The position numbers and the translations under genes are program-made. From the NCBI GenBank assembly GCA_029891345.1, contig CM057002.1, positions 16,604,795-16,668,794 on the forward strand: a stretch of DNA of 64,000 nucleotides. The letters are read 5' to 3'. Source of the DNA: Dryococelus australis. Taxonomy: Eukaryota > Arthropoda > Insecta > Phasmatodea > Phasmatidae. The notes under the pieces are model-generated. The model did no database searches. It worked only from the letters and a program-made list of their open reading frames with translations, and was not told the origin of the DNA. Positions 24,746-36,699 of the stretch are shown here, piece by piece; position 1 is the stretch's first letter; the number at the start of each line of letters is the position of its first letter.

Positions 24746-25174
24746 AACTTGAGGATGATACACCTCCAGAACAATTTAAGACAATTTTTGCAGCATCCAA
24801 AGTGATCAGAAAAGCTGAAAGCTGTTGTGAATGCAAAACATTGGAAGTTCGAAGGTAGTTTAGAAGGTGACTCAGAGCAGATACCTGAATTGTTGTCTGT
24901 GTTTTTCAAATGGTGTCTTATTGGAAACGGCGACATCACCACAGAAGAACAGCGTGTAAATTAAATTGATGCACGAGCTAGTCGTTTGTCTCAAATACTG
25001 ATGTGTGAAAGTTTGTCACATTTTCATGCTAGAAGATCTTCCAGAAATGTGAGCGAACACACACATGAATTCCCGTTACAAGTGTCCACTGGCTTACCAG
25101 TTTACCAGTTGACTTGAAATGCCAATCTTGTAAATTTCATCCAGTCGGTCGGACTTTCTGTTCACTATTCCCGT

Positions 25175-25438
25175 GTGACGGAATTAGAGAAGAAAATAGC
25201 AAAGTCAGTAGCAGTCCAAATAATTGCAAATGGAGGGATTTACCTGCCACCAGATACAGTTCCCGATAGATTTATTCATTTTGCTGTGGATAATATTGAC
25301 TTCCAAGAGGACACTGTTGATGGACGGAACATACATGGAACAGTGATAGTTGCTTACCAAATCATTCAGGATGGTGATGATCATGATGATATGAAACTTA
25401 TTGCTGATGATAAAGACATTGAGATACCCGAGATAGTA
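25175..25438 (+). pseudogene. Academ-like element: transposase core, middle
   Basis: An 88-codon ORF, MTELEKKIAKSVAVQII..., containing FIHFAVDNIDFQEDTVDGRN. The AVDNIDF..DT.DG..T/IHGT pattern is a conserved acidic block in this protein family and is a candidate for catalytic Asp residues (inference). It precedes the longer ORF at 25491. Confidence 0.6.
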
Positions 25439-25490
25439 TAACCAATGTTGCCTTTTAACCGGAGAAAATTTAAAACCATTAAGTCCAATC

Positions 25491-26243
25491 ATGACTATGG
25501 ACATGCCCACTCCAAATAAGCCAGTTTGCCTGGAAGCTGCAACAAACAAAGACATAATTTGGATGCTAGGAAGAGGGAATTGTTTCAGCCTAAACGAGAA
25601 CAAAAGATCAAATAAAGTGCTTTTTACCTGGTCCACACACAATTCTATGGTAAATGAAAGTAAACAAAAAACACTAGTATATGTAATGCCTTTGCTACCT
25701 GCTTCGCCAATTGAAGCGTCAACCCAGTATTCTGTACTGAAGCACCTGGAACGTGTGAACGAACATATTAGGGGTTCTGGAAAAAAAAAAGTAGTTGTAA
25801 CTGTAGACTTGGGGTTATACAGGCCAATGAAAGAGTTACAAATGGCAATTTCCGACCATTATTGGGTGCTTCTACCAGGACACTTGTATATAATAATGGC
25901 TGCATTAAGAACTATTGGAAATTATATTGATTCCACTGGCATTCCTGAGTTATGGATAGAAAGTGGTGTATTTGGAGATACCACTGTTCGACAATTGCTA
26001 GAAAGGAAACCAATACGTCGAACATGCAAAGCCCACATCATAACTGTAAATGTGTTTTTCATCATGCTTCTTGAAGAGTTCTTTAAGCAGTATCCTGACT
26101 TTAAGAATAAATGTGAAAATTTACACTTAACCTTGTGGGAAGCTTGGCAAACCAAACAGTCACAAGCCATGTCCTTTGCCAACAAAACTATAACAGAAGA
26201 GACTGAAAACATTCAGCTGTATGACAAGCTTCAAGACCTGTAA
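25491..26243 (+). pseudogene. Academ-like element: transposase core, longest ORF
   Basis: A 250-codon ORF, the longest in the window outside low-complexity or repeat DNA. It contains VVVTVDLGLYRPMKELQ, a family block resembling vxvtxDxaly, then LLPGHLYIIMAALRTIGNYI and IPELWIESGVFGDTTVRQLL followed by a charged helix. Most relatives have G.FH.. in place of PGHLY. These blocks recur in multi-copy invertebrate proteins that I associate with Academ-type elements. Confidence 0.68.
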
Positions 26244-26393
26244 GGGAAAGTGTAATGTTGACCCTACAATAAAAATGGTGGTGAACTACATGGACATGGT
26301 TATTACTTTGATGGCATTCATTTGTGCAGTACGTAGTGCCAACTGGGAGTTGAGAATGGCTGCATTAGATCAGTTCAACAAATTTTTTTTGTA

Positions 26394-27391
26394 ATGGACT
26401 TGCATAACTACAGTGCACTTTGTGCATGGCACATAGCAGAAATTAAAATTCTGCGTCGAGAAGATAATGTAAAATGTAGAGAACTTAACAGTGGTAAGTG
26501 GGCTCCAAATAAAACTGTTGTACCTTTTTGTTCCCTAGGAGTAGATGAAGCACTAGAGCAGGAAAATCGACGAATGAAAGTCCTTGGAGGCATCATAGTA
26601 GGGATAACACAGAATCTGCAAACGCTGAATACATTTTCTTATCCAGTCCTCAGCTAGCCAAGATTTGTTCTAATCACATAGTGTATTTTTACTAATCGAC
26701 AAGGCGAGTTACATCACGAAACATCACAATCAGAATAAAATCATAATGGGAAAAATGAAACTGCAATGATGAATTGTCTGCTTAACTACATTAATCCATT
26801 TACATACAGTGGAGAAGATGTGGTTAACCTGGTTACAAAGACTGTTGCAACTCCAGAAGTTACACACAATGTCTGTGCAATGCTGGACTTGGATTTACTG
26901 CTATATCCAACATTTGTTGATGAACGTATTAATTGCAAGGACAGTAAATTTCTGGAATCCACTTCCACAAAACAAGCTTTAAAGTTATGTAAACAATGAG
27001 GAAGGTAGTAAAAGTAAAAACCAATGAAGGTGTAGTCAAAATAAAAGAAGACAGAAAACTTTTATATCACCTTGTTATTCTGTGTCATGCTCGTCCAGAA
27101 ATAAACCTAAAGGAATGTATAGGTAAATATGAGCTCTGTGCAGTTCCAAGTTCTATGTTTAGAAGTGATGGGACACTGAATCACATTTCAGCCAAAAGTA
27201 AGCTGATGCACCACTTGGAACAACTTCTACCAACAGAACAGGCTAAAGAAATGTTACAGGTACCCAATGCAGCTGAACATCCAAATGCAGTTCAACATAC
27301 TCAGTCTCTTGTACCTGTTGCAATTGTGGATGGTATGGCTGAACTTCAAAATCTGAAGCTTACAAAGGACATCAGGATAATTTCTGACTAA
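26394..27391 (+). pseudogene. Academ-like element: linker and start of XPG-like nuclease
   Basis: Three successive ORFs (26394-26657, 26766-26999 and 26996-27391). The first carries LHNYSALCAWHIAEIKILRR and GVDEALEQENRRMKVLGGI, a conserved family block. The last carries FRSDGTLNHISAKSKLMHHL and then VAIVDGMAELQNLK. The latter resembles the opening strand (with its first acidic residue) of an XPG/FEN1 fold, which is inference from similarity of pattern. Frame changes separate them. Confidence 0.6.
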
Positions 27392-27753
27392 GCAGACCAT
27401 TTCAGCAAGATTATTTTATCGAAGTATAGCATTTTCCAAGAGCTTCACGTAGTTTTTGACATTTACTTAGAAAAGTCACTAAAAATTATGATAAGGGACC
27501 GAAGGCAGCATGGTAAACAACCTATTCAGTACAAGATAGAAGCCAACACAAACATAAAATCTGTTTCTCTGGAGAAACTCCTATCTCATGCTAAAACAAA
27601 AGATGCACTTACGGAAGTGTCGAGTGGAAATTTGATAAAAACGTCTGCAGATTTGAAAAAGAATGTATCAAGCAAAAGCTACGCATCATCTTGTTGATGA
27701 TTTAAAGACTTTTCAAGAAGAAGACGATACAAAAATCATTCTGCACGCATTTC

Positions 27754-28008
27754 ATGCAGCCAAACGAGCTGTCACTGCAAATCTTTTCACCAGACACAGA
27801 TGTTCTTGTATTGGCTGTCCATCAATATCAACAGTTACCTAAAGACACTTCATTTGTTTCAACTGGAGCTAAGATACACGAGATTTCTGTGGGTAATGTG
27901 TATGCAGCGTTAGGGCAGAAGCGGGCCGAAGCTTTACTCGGAATGCATGCTCTTTCTGGCTCTGACATTACGGGTTCGTTTTCTGGCAAATCCAAAACTA
28001 GTTACTAG
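27754..28008 (+). pseudogene. Academ-like element: XPG/FEN1-like nuclease core
   Basis: An 84-codon ORF with SPDTDVLVLAVHQY (family: sxDTDVLvL) and LLGMHALSGSDITGSFSGKS (family: HAlTGCDTTSxfxGKGK). These two blocks supply the acidic residues of the PIN/XPG-like active site. The usual Cys of GCD is Ser here. The preceding short ORF at 27488-27697 belongs to the same domain in another frame. Confidence 0.75.
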
Positions 28009-28102
28009 AACAGGTTTGTAGATGCTGATAAAACCCTAGAAGCTTGCAGCCTTGGGCCAAATAGAAGCAGTCAGAGAGAAATCTTCCAAGTTCTTGAAGA
28101 GT

Positions 28103-28136
28103 ACATATGCTCTGTGTAAATACACAGAGCATATGT
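28103..28136. repeat. Perfect 16-bp inverted repeat with 2-base loop
   Basis: ACATATGCTCTGTGTA (28103-28118), AA, TACACAGAGCATATGT (28121-28136). The half-site TATGCTCTG occurs a third time at about 28140. It lies between the nuclease and CXC parts of the Academ-like element and would form a near-loopless hairpin. Confidence 0.95.
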
Positions 28137-28337
28137 CCATATGCTCTGAGCATATTTTACAAAAAAGCAAATGGAGGGAGCCTCTATTCCTCTAACTCAA
28201 GCTGCACTCCATCCAGCCATTTGTAAAGCTCAATACCAAACTGCGATGTGGCAACAGGCTGATGTTCGAACACCCAATCTTTCAACAGTGACAGAGTTTG
28301 GCTGGACCATCAATGAAACTAATGTTATGAACCCATA

Positions 28338-28625
28338 ATGTGTGATATTCCTTGCGGTCCTCAGGAACTTCTCAATGTAGTGCGTTGTTCTTGTGGTCCA
28401 TCGAAATGTGTAGTACCCTGCAAATGCGTCAAGAATGGGGTACCATGTACTGAAATGTGTTCATGTTCAGCTGACTCTGAAAAATGTGAAAATGTTTTCG
28501 AAAGTGGTTTAGACCATGATGGTGTTGACGTTGTTGTTGTTGATGATGATGATTATGATGAAGATTGTAGATTATTCTATTTTACTTGTTTTACAGTTAA
28601 TAATTTAATTTTAATGTGTGTTTAA
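28338..28625 (+). pseudogene. Academ-like element: C-terminal CXC (tesmin-like) region
   Basis: A 95-codon ORF in which the first 50 residues carry at least 12 cysteines in a CxC/CxxC pattern: VVRCSCGPSKCVVPCKCVKN then GVPCTEMCSCSADSEKC. This is the tesmin/TSO1-like CXC zinc-binding pattern seen at the end of related multi-copy proteins. An acidic Asp/Val tail follows. It probably helps DNA binding (inference). Confidence 0.72.
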
Positions 28626-28848
28626 TTTCCTGAAAGGAGTTATCTAACATTTGCAATTTGATTTAATGGAATCATACTTTTACGCCAATTTTATCAAACA
28701 TGGCAGCTTTAATGACTTTATTTTGATTAATATATTAAAAATTTATTCTGAGAAAGCCATATGGCCCACGTGTTCTTTTACGTCGTAAAAATAATACTCA
28801 AAAAAATACTACTTTTTCTATAGTTTGTGATTTTCACTCCAAAACACA

Positions 28849-28922
28849 CCAGTCGCATGTCTGATATGGCCACCATCGCTTTTCTGATTCTCTACACTAC
28901 ACAGAACAAAATGACACCAACC
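28849..28922. repeat. Right terminal inverted repeat of the Academ-like element
   Basis: The reverse complement begins GGTTGGTGTCATTTTG and includes GATGGTGGCCATATC, pairing with 23370-23443. A minus-strand CACTATAGTGGGATTT lies just outside (about 28971-28986) and might be the true tip. Confidence 0.88.
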
Positions 28923-29389
28923 ACAATACTCTATCACAAAATTGCAGACAGAATAAAAAAATCTGTAGATAGAAATCCCACTATAGTGTGTAGGCTAGGA
29001 ATGATTCCTTCTAGTACACTGCTGATTTAAATCAGGAAAGATGACAAGAAATAGGATGTAGAGTTTATGTGAGGGTAACATGTTGTAAATTGGTAGTGAA
29101 AGGTAAAGAATACCCACCATTATGTTTATTCCCTCCCCGAACGTTAGTCTGTGGTGAGATACAAGAAAAAGTCTGTGTGTGAACTGTGAATATTCATTAT
29201 TTTGTGAAACACTTCTGGTGTTTTTAATGTTTTCAGCAGTACTGTAATAAATATTTAACTATGTATAGAATACCAAAGCATTCCCAGGAACAGTCCTGCA
29301 GTAGTGATGAAGACAGTGTAGGAAAGTGTAAGGCTTTCTCAAGAAGTCAGCTCTCCAAAGACCAATTATGGAACTGCAGCCACTAATAA

Positions 29390-31870
29390 ATATCCAATTT
29401 GCATTTCTGTGCATTGGGCTTGCACACTCTACAACTTCGCCCTATCATCAAGCACCAGTGCTTATATGGGCAAGTCAATCCTGAAGTAGTACAATAATGA
29501 CTTGCCTACAGGGTTCAGAGACTGCATGTCATAAGAGATTACAGACACGTGGTTGTGAAAAGATTGTACTGTTCACTCAAAGCCGTCACGCAGTCACCCA
29601 AACCCCAGCATGAGATTTTACTGTTCGGCGTGGTGTCGACAGAATCTTAGGAGATAAGCGAGTTCCACAGATTGCGGTACGAGCGCAGCAGTCATTCCAC
29701 TGGAGCATCACAGGAGATACAAAAAAGGTGGTGCTGCCACCTAGCACGAATAAACAACCCCTACAGAGAGAGGTAGCCACCCCCACAACCCCTCTGAAAT
29801 ACAACAAACTGAACAATTTGGTATATAAGGAGGAGCCATCCCCTGGCTTAGGGCAGTCGATGTGCCCTACAAATTGCAAAGGCCAAGGGCATCAGTTGGG
29901 GCAAGGGGTAGCCCTGCTGTTCCAGTCTGCGAAGACTAAAAGAACATTCTGAACAGGGTTCTCTGACCACTAGGCCACTTCCATGCATGCTGCCGAAGTC
30001 AAGTGAAGTCTCCTTGGCACGTGGTTCATCTCCCTCCCCTCTCAATCTACGGACCAGAGGCTTGTATAATAGGGAATCTTTGGGATGTAAACTGGGATAA
30101 CGGTCTCCAAAGACAGTACTCATCAGCCACCTTGGAAGACGCTGCCACTGCTTGTCATCTATAATAAGTATCCCAAGATGATCCCCTGTTCTCCCACCAG
30201 GAAATCTTTCCAGCGCCCCCTGGTGTAGCAGATTGAGACGTCCCTTCTGGACCTCTGTATAATCAATTCCAATTAACTGCTTAACTGAATACACCAAAGT
30301 TCCTTCCAAACACTACCACTTCAGTTCAAGCTTATTTGACGTAATAATCTTTCACCATTAAATCATATTGCACAAGTCGCCTTCGCCTGCTTTAAACATT
30401 AGCTTCCATTATATTAAGTAGGTGTTAGCTACATACCACTTTGTGTTTTCTATATGTACTAATAAATATGTATGCTACTTATAATTTGTGAGTTTCAATA
30501 ATTTAAATTGTGTGAATTATAGTTTGCCCTGTTTATTATTAGGTTGTGTGGGTTATTTTTTTGAACTTCCATCTAGCCACAAGTTAAACCTGATATTCGT
30601 GAAGAGAGCCCTAATGGCAGAGAACACACAAATTAAGAGGTAAATTGACATGTTATTAATTTGGTCAGCACACCATAATAGACACGACCAGATCAGTTAC
30701 TATGTTCAACTCCCAGCCAGCAAAGGCCGGAGAAGAACTTGCAGTACTCAGGCCTGATTGGTCTCTTGAGGTTCACTCACCCTAGGTTTGGCTATTTGAT
30801 CCATTCTCCATCAGGCCCAGCCTGAGAAGGCCAGCCGGTGGGTACTGAGAGTGAATACACAGTGCTTAGGAAGTACACTGGCTAGGACAAAACTTTGAAA
30901 TACTAGTTTTTCCTTTTTCGAACTTGTTATGAGGTAAGACCAGGTCAGATGTTCTAACCCATCTTGCAAAGACCACAGTAGAATTCGAGTATTCTGGGTT
31001 GTTCAACTTCTGACAGGCCTTCGCTCTCAGGACATCAGGATTCAAACTACCTAACACCCTAAGTTGAGCTTGCAAAAACCAGACATGGCGACAACAGGTA
31101 ATATCCTGTGTTTTGGGGGCTCTACTATGGCAACTGTAATTTTCATTTACTTACCAGCCTTCAGCTGCAGGCTAAATGCCTTACTCCACAAAAGGAAGCT
31201 TGAGTAATTTAAGGAGGAAAGCATTACGGGCAGCTGCTCAAGAATGATTAGGTTTGCAAACAGCAGAAAATAATGCCTCCAAGAGTAATTCTCATTTAAC
31301 GGACTCAGAGCCAGTCCCTTTATTTGGTCTACACATAAGATTACCACCTAATGAACACACTGTAGCTGAAGCAATACGTTCAGGAGGAGAATCGTTGGTA
31401 CAATTTAGATGTCTCAGAGTCACCCATCCCTAGCATATCCACGGAAGTGAAACCTATACCTCCCTGACCTACTCAGCCCACTACTGTAGCACAGTCTATG
31501 TGCAGAGTACGCATGGCGACAGGGAAGTGTGTCAACCTATGTCTGCCGAACCAGGTAACCAAACGTAAAACAGGGATTCCCATCACCCCGTTTTTTTGCC
31601 TTCTTGATTGTCAACACGACAAACCCTCTACTGAGACCAGGTAGAACGGCAGCCTAAGGACCCCGTCTAGCTATTTACATTTATGCTCATCATGAAGCTG
31701 GTTTGGTGAAATTTGGCGGCCTTCAAAGTGAGTAAGACGAAAGCCTCCTATCTGGAGACCTGTAAGATAAACTTATTCTCTCTACAACCTGTAACAAAGC
31801 ATAAGAAATCCAGAGCTTCATCTTCGAACGTGGGAGATCCCTCAAACCAGACGACATTATTATTGTCTAT
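29390..31870 (+). mobile_element. LTR-retrotransposon fossil, family B, copy 1
   Basis: Collinear with 56430-58700. Shared parts are an upstream block (ACTTCGCCC..CATCAAGCACCAG), a TATA box (TATATAAGGAGG, near 29831), the motif CAGTCTGCGAAGAC, a poly(A)-signal region near 30460 and a downstream GAAC..TGATTGG block. TGGCGACAACAGG at 31085, a plausible primer-binding-site start, follows the LTR. A gag-like leader follows, with no intact reading frame. The element is old, broken many times, and interrupts the outer hAT element. Confidence 0.6.
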
Positions 31871-31985
31871 TTAACTTTTTTAATGCTAGTGACCTTTATT
31901 CATTAATTATATTAGGAGAAGGTAAGGTTAACTGTCCCTTCTCTTTTGGAAAAGAGAAAGGCATAGCAGCCTCAGTTGATAGTGA

Positions 31986-32110
31986 ATCTACTGCAACTAC
32001 TGCAGTCAAATATTAAAAATTAAAACTGGCCAAACAACAAGCTTCATTCAACATCTAGAAAACAAACACCCTGAAAACATGCACAATGGAAGAATGAAGA
32101 TAAATAATGA
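31986..32110 (+). pseudogene. hAT transposase relic: BED zinc finger
   Basis: Plus-strand reading gives YCNYCSQILKIKTGQTTSFI then QHLENKHPE, the C-x2-C...H-x4-H pattern with the TxxxxxHL..KHP signature of BED fingers of ZBED/Ac-type hAT transposases. It marks the N-terminal DNA-binding part of the outer hAT element. Sequence to about 32160 may continue it (MKINNDTLKNFL). Confidence 0.8.
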
Positions 32111-32159
32111 CACACTCAAAAACTTCCTTAACATCCACTGCTAGGTGACTTGCTTAACT

Positions 32160-35100
32160 AGGTATCAATGAATATGTTTGTCAATTCTTCAATAAAATGG
32201 CCAAGGAATAGAGGAAAGTATACAGCTCTGTCCATTCAAGTGGCAAGATGGATTTTTAAGGGTGATGCATGACTCATCCCATACCTAACAAGAGACGCTT
32301 ATTACAGAAACGACTTTGCCCCATCCAAAAGTAACTTTAATTAAATGGGAAAGTGAATCCTAGTTAAACACGGTAATGGAGACAGGAAATGTGGTCCACC
32401 TTCATTGACAAGAGACTCAACACACCTAATTATCACATGTTCCTTGCTTTTACCGTGCACCTAAACTCTACAAGATGCCGTCACGTCATTGCCCCTCCCT
32501 GATGAAAGACCATACTACTTTGCCACTGGAAGAACAGCGTCGCTTTGAATTTTGCGCCACTGCAAGTAGGCAGGCAACTAGACAGAAAGTCACAGCCTCC
32601 ATGAGAGCAACAGTGCAAAATGTGTCTACGCCTCGAGCTGAATGCCACGCCAGATAAGGATCCATGTTTTATGCAAGTGACATCACAAACTCCACACCCA
32701 AGAGGCGGGGCTAATTCCCTCGCACCCCTGTGAGTGCCTAGGAGTGGGAAAAATTAGTACAAAAGGCACCCCCGCTCAGGGCTAGGAGTGTAGGCGGGCA
32801 ATGAAGGAATCCTGACTCTGGTTGTGAAGACCGAGGGCAACAAAAGGATAGCCACTCCTCCTCCTGCCTGCGAAGGCCGGAGTAACCATACGGGCAGAGT
32901 CCCTCAGCCACACCGGTAAACGTGCAGTGAACCAGTGGTCGTCGACACCAACAAGATCTGGAGAGCCCTACCTCCAGAAGACCTCAATCTCTTTGGCCGT
33001 CTAGTTGCAGCCATCTACAGGCTTCTACACATGCAGCCTATGCCAGCTACTCCAGGCAGTGATCTTTGACCACCAGAGGGCAGCATCATCATCATCCTAA
33101 CCTTCCTCAAATACCTTCCTTCTGCAACATTGACGTGTGCTGCTCCCACTACAAATCAACTACGACTATGACTCATCGCTAAGTGTTCCTACTTCCACTA
33201 CTACAGACATGAGAAACACATACAGAGAATTTTCCAGATGAATTCCGGTTGCCTACTCTACCAGGCAACAGGAACTTTATGCGAATTCTCATCACCTGAA
33301 GGTTACGCAACCCGGGAAGCACGCCCTCCCCCTTCCTTACGCTGAGAGCCAAAAGCTGCCACGACAACCAGGGCAAAATGCTCACCTCTCCGCAGCCCGC
33401 GCCGGCAGTCTACAAGCTCCACCTACAAAAGTCAGGATGCTGCCGGGCTCGGGCATTCATTCTTGTTTCTTCTCTTGCGACATCCCGAGCACTACCTAGT
33501 GCTGGGACCTCCAGAGATCTACAAAGTCTTACGTACACCTCCTGAGGCAACTTCCATCAACGACGACCAGTCATCATGCAAACACGCTTATACTTATTAA
33601 ATTCACTTTGTCTCTTCTAGACACCAGTTTGCTTAGTATAGTTTAACATTAATTTACTTTGTATTCGTCTAGAACTATTTCTTTTCCCTTGTAACTCAGA
33701 ACCAGGTCATCAACATCTGAATAACGCAGTTACCTTCAGCACTCCACTGTTCGGTAGGTGGTAGCATGGGTCGCATGTTTATTGTGGTCTCAATAAACAT
33801 TTATTGTTCTCTATCCTTAAGCTTTTCTTCTTTAGAGTACTTTTCTGTTTACTGGCTCGATACAAGATACGACGTGCACTGCCGACAGGAACCGGGAGAT
33901 TGTTACTTAACCAAATTTGTTTGACTACGGACCCCCTTCAGGAGTCCGTGAGTCTAGCAACACACACATTAGACAGCCACATGTTTCTTTCCACCAACCC
34001 GAGCACTAATTCAGTGCTGGAGGGGAGAAACAGCGGAGTTCCGTTCCTACCACTAGTAACACCATCAAAGGAGGGGCTACACGCCTGGGTTATTTCCTTG
34101 CTTTGAGCACTACGCTAGTGCTGACGTGACAACCTGAGATTTGTCGCCCAACCTTGCCTGAACGCACAACCAATAGAGGCATGGTGGTCCACACGACTGC
34201 CCGTCTCTGATCAGCCCACAAAGCGTGGGGGATCAGTGGAGACTATTACCAAGCTCGTACCAGCAAGTAACTATTGGGTAAACACTGTAGGTACTATTCT
34301 TGTCATGGTGCACTACGTAAATTGTTAAGCCATATTACTCTATGCCTTACATGGTGAAGTGTGGCCTCAAACGTAGGGAATAATACCAGGCTTACCATGC
34401 TGCCAGACAGCGGTCTGCACTACCATCTCCTACGCAAGAAAGGCAGGCAGAAAGGGACCGCACCGCCACACTCCGACACCAAGCAGTCATAATTGTATAC
34501 GCTTGACCGTCTTTCCAAATCAGCCAGGAGTACCACCCGGTGCTGAGAGGGTTAGTATATCAGACCGAGGCTAGGCACAGCTGGTCCAATCCACACTTCT
34601 GGAGCAGAGAATCATCCACCTGAAATTGCTGCTTCAGAGTGGGGCAGGTCAGCCACCACTGAGTGAGAGCAACACATCACCAGCACCCTCCAGGACGATG
34701 GTGTAAGTCAGTAACCAACACCCGCTAAGCATAATTAAAAACCATGCTATTGGTCTAGCGTTAAAATCCTGGACAAATGCGCCATTCAGACTTAACTGGG
34801 CACGTGTCAACATTAACCAGGTATTGAAGGTCATGGCGACATTGTCCCTTCTGGACACCACATAAATCCTTGGCCTGGCCACACCTCTACAACTCTGGTA
34901 AAGGTCTCTTTTTCAGATACACGCCTAGGTCCCTTCCGGACAAACCCACATTAAACTCAGCTAAGAAGCCCTGGCCATTCATTTGTTGAGTATTTTTTTC
35001 AACATACATTAAACATACACTACTCTCATTCTAAGCCAGAATGCCTTCACATGGCAGTAACGAGACACGCTTCTGCAATTTAAATATTAAATTCTTCTAT

Positions 35101-36390
35101 ATTTAAAATGTCACAGATATTTTATTATTGTATGAAATTGATGATGCATTATAATATCTCATTATGTGTCAATAAACACCAATCATACCTGTGTAATCGA
35201 ATGTCTTCTCCTTTAGCTTTGAATATCCCCCTTAATATTGATATTGAGAATCATTCTCTTAATTGGAGTTTTGCACTGTCTCACGTGAGGTAAAGCCGAC
35301 CACCATGTATATGCCACAAAGGCAGTGCACACACACCTTAAGAGGCAACACCGAGGTTGGTCCACCCATCAATTTCGGCAGAGCACAAAGCACTAGGAAT
35401 ACTATTCCTTCCTTGGAATCGAGTAGAATTAATGGCTTGCTACTCCGCCATCAGAGGGAGACCTACCATCCTCACTTGACCCTAGGTGGAAATTCAACTA
35501 AGAGTATTGTCAGTTGCAGGAACTTCCCAAACTCTGTAACTCACGCTAGACTGGCGAACGGCTAAGCGAGTGGGGCACAGTGGAAGTGACGTGGTCAGAT
35601 GTGCTCTTAGAAGTACACCCTAGTCCGCATGTTAATTTACCGGCTTTCCCTTATGAGGAATTTAGAAATGTTTAATCTGTTAATTTACTCACTGCATTAT
35701 GCCTCGTCCACACAAAAGCAGCAAGAAAGCAAAATTAACATTAAAGAAACTTGAAGACGAACTCAACACCACTACTTTCCCAGAGTCAGATACAAAGAAT
35801 CCCCTATCTACACCTCTCGATTAAGACAACGTATTTCTCTTGAACACTTATTGATAGCTCACTGTGACATTAACGATCTGTACTCAACTCCCGAACTCCT
35901 ACCTGACTCATACATTGCCATTCCTCCACACCAACCTCAAGAACATGTTAGCTGTACCAGCACCGCTCCGCCATAGCCAATGCCGGCCGCATCCCAACAG
36001 CCACCAGCAGCAGAGTGTGTGCCGGTGCTGAGCAGACAGCAGGTAGAGACGGAGGGTCACAGTGTCAGTATCACTAGACTTCGTTCCCACTCGTAAACCA
36101 ACAAGGCCAGCGTTATATAACTGCAAACTGCCCAAGCAAGAGTAACCCCTCCTCGGAGCATGATCACAATGATTCTGACGTTGCACGTATACTTGAAGGC
36201 CACATCCTCTGCTAATGTAAGATCTGTGAACCACAGGTCATTGGAAATGAAGTTCACCCTATGGGTTGTAATCCCCAAGCTCTCAACCCATCAGAACGCT
36301 TACAAGACAGCTAAATAAACATATCCTCCTAGAGTGGGAAACACCCGGTTCCCTCTGCAGAGCTAGCTGAAGGTCGTGTGTGCAATTCCT
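32160..36390 (+). mobile_element. LTR-retrotransposon nest (families A and B-like) inside the hAT
   Basis: This interval separates the BED finger from the hAT catalytic region. At 33300-34840 it matches family A (1-1697), including an AATAAA region near 33790, the GAGCAC/GTGCTGG hairpins and the GATCAGCCC...GGGGGATCAGTGGAGAC block; TGGCGACATTG follows near 34833. A Lys-rich gag-like start lies near 35.7 kb and is broken. At about 32660-33000 a block resembles the promoter side of family B, with TGCGAAGGCCGGAG. The pieces are diverged and broken many times, hence old. No pol domain is recognised. Confidence 0.55.
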
Positions 36391-36699
36391 GTCGCAGCTA
36401 GGGTTGCATTCAATTCACCTTCCGATTTTAGCAACACACTTTTAGAAGGGATAAAAAGTTTTCATTCCTTGCTCCGTCCACGCCAGACTGGGCACTGTTA
36501 TTACTCTTCCTTGGTACACTGGCATAGTGTCACTGTACCCGATGGCTTAAAACACACACACTTCAAGGGTAATCATACATATTTAATTGTATGTAGGCTC
36601 AAGCAACTGATGAATTTAGCTGTTCCAGAATATAATCTTCCTGGACAAAATTATTTTGCAAGTACTTTAATTTCATCATTCTACATGAAAACCAAAAAC

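Larger units (their letters stand above)
23320..28960 (+). mobile_element. Academ-like DNA transposon with XPG-type nuclease and CXC domain
   Basis: Inverted repeats of 74 bp (23370-23443 and 28849-28922; about 60 of 74 bases match by eye) enclose all the protein fragments, and weaker similarity extends outward by about 40 bp, so the ends are approximate. In order the plus strand encodes a Cys-rich N-terminal zinc-binding region, a long transposase-like core, an XPG/FEN1-like nuclease region (DTDVLVLAV and HALSGSDITG) and a terminal CXC-type cysteine region. XPG-like nuclease with transposase is the hallmark of the Academ superfamily, so that name is the best guess. About eight or more stops or frame changes break it, so this copy is inactive. 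It lies inside the outer hAT element. Confidence 0.7.

Noticed and set aside
29848-30309. 153-codon minus-strand ORF
   Set aside because: Covers the promoter side of a diverged LTR in antisense; no domain and not open in the sister copy.
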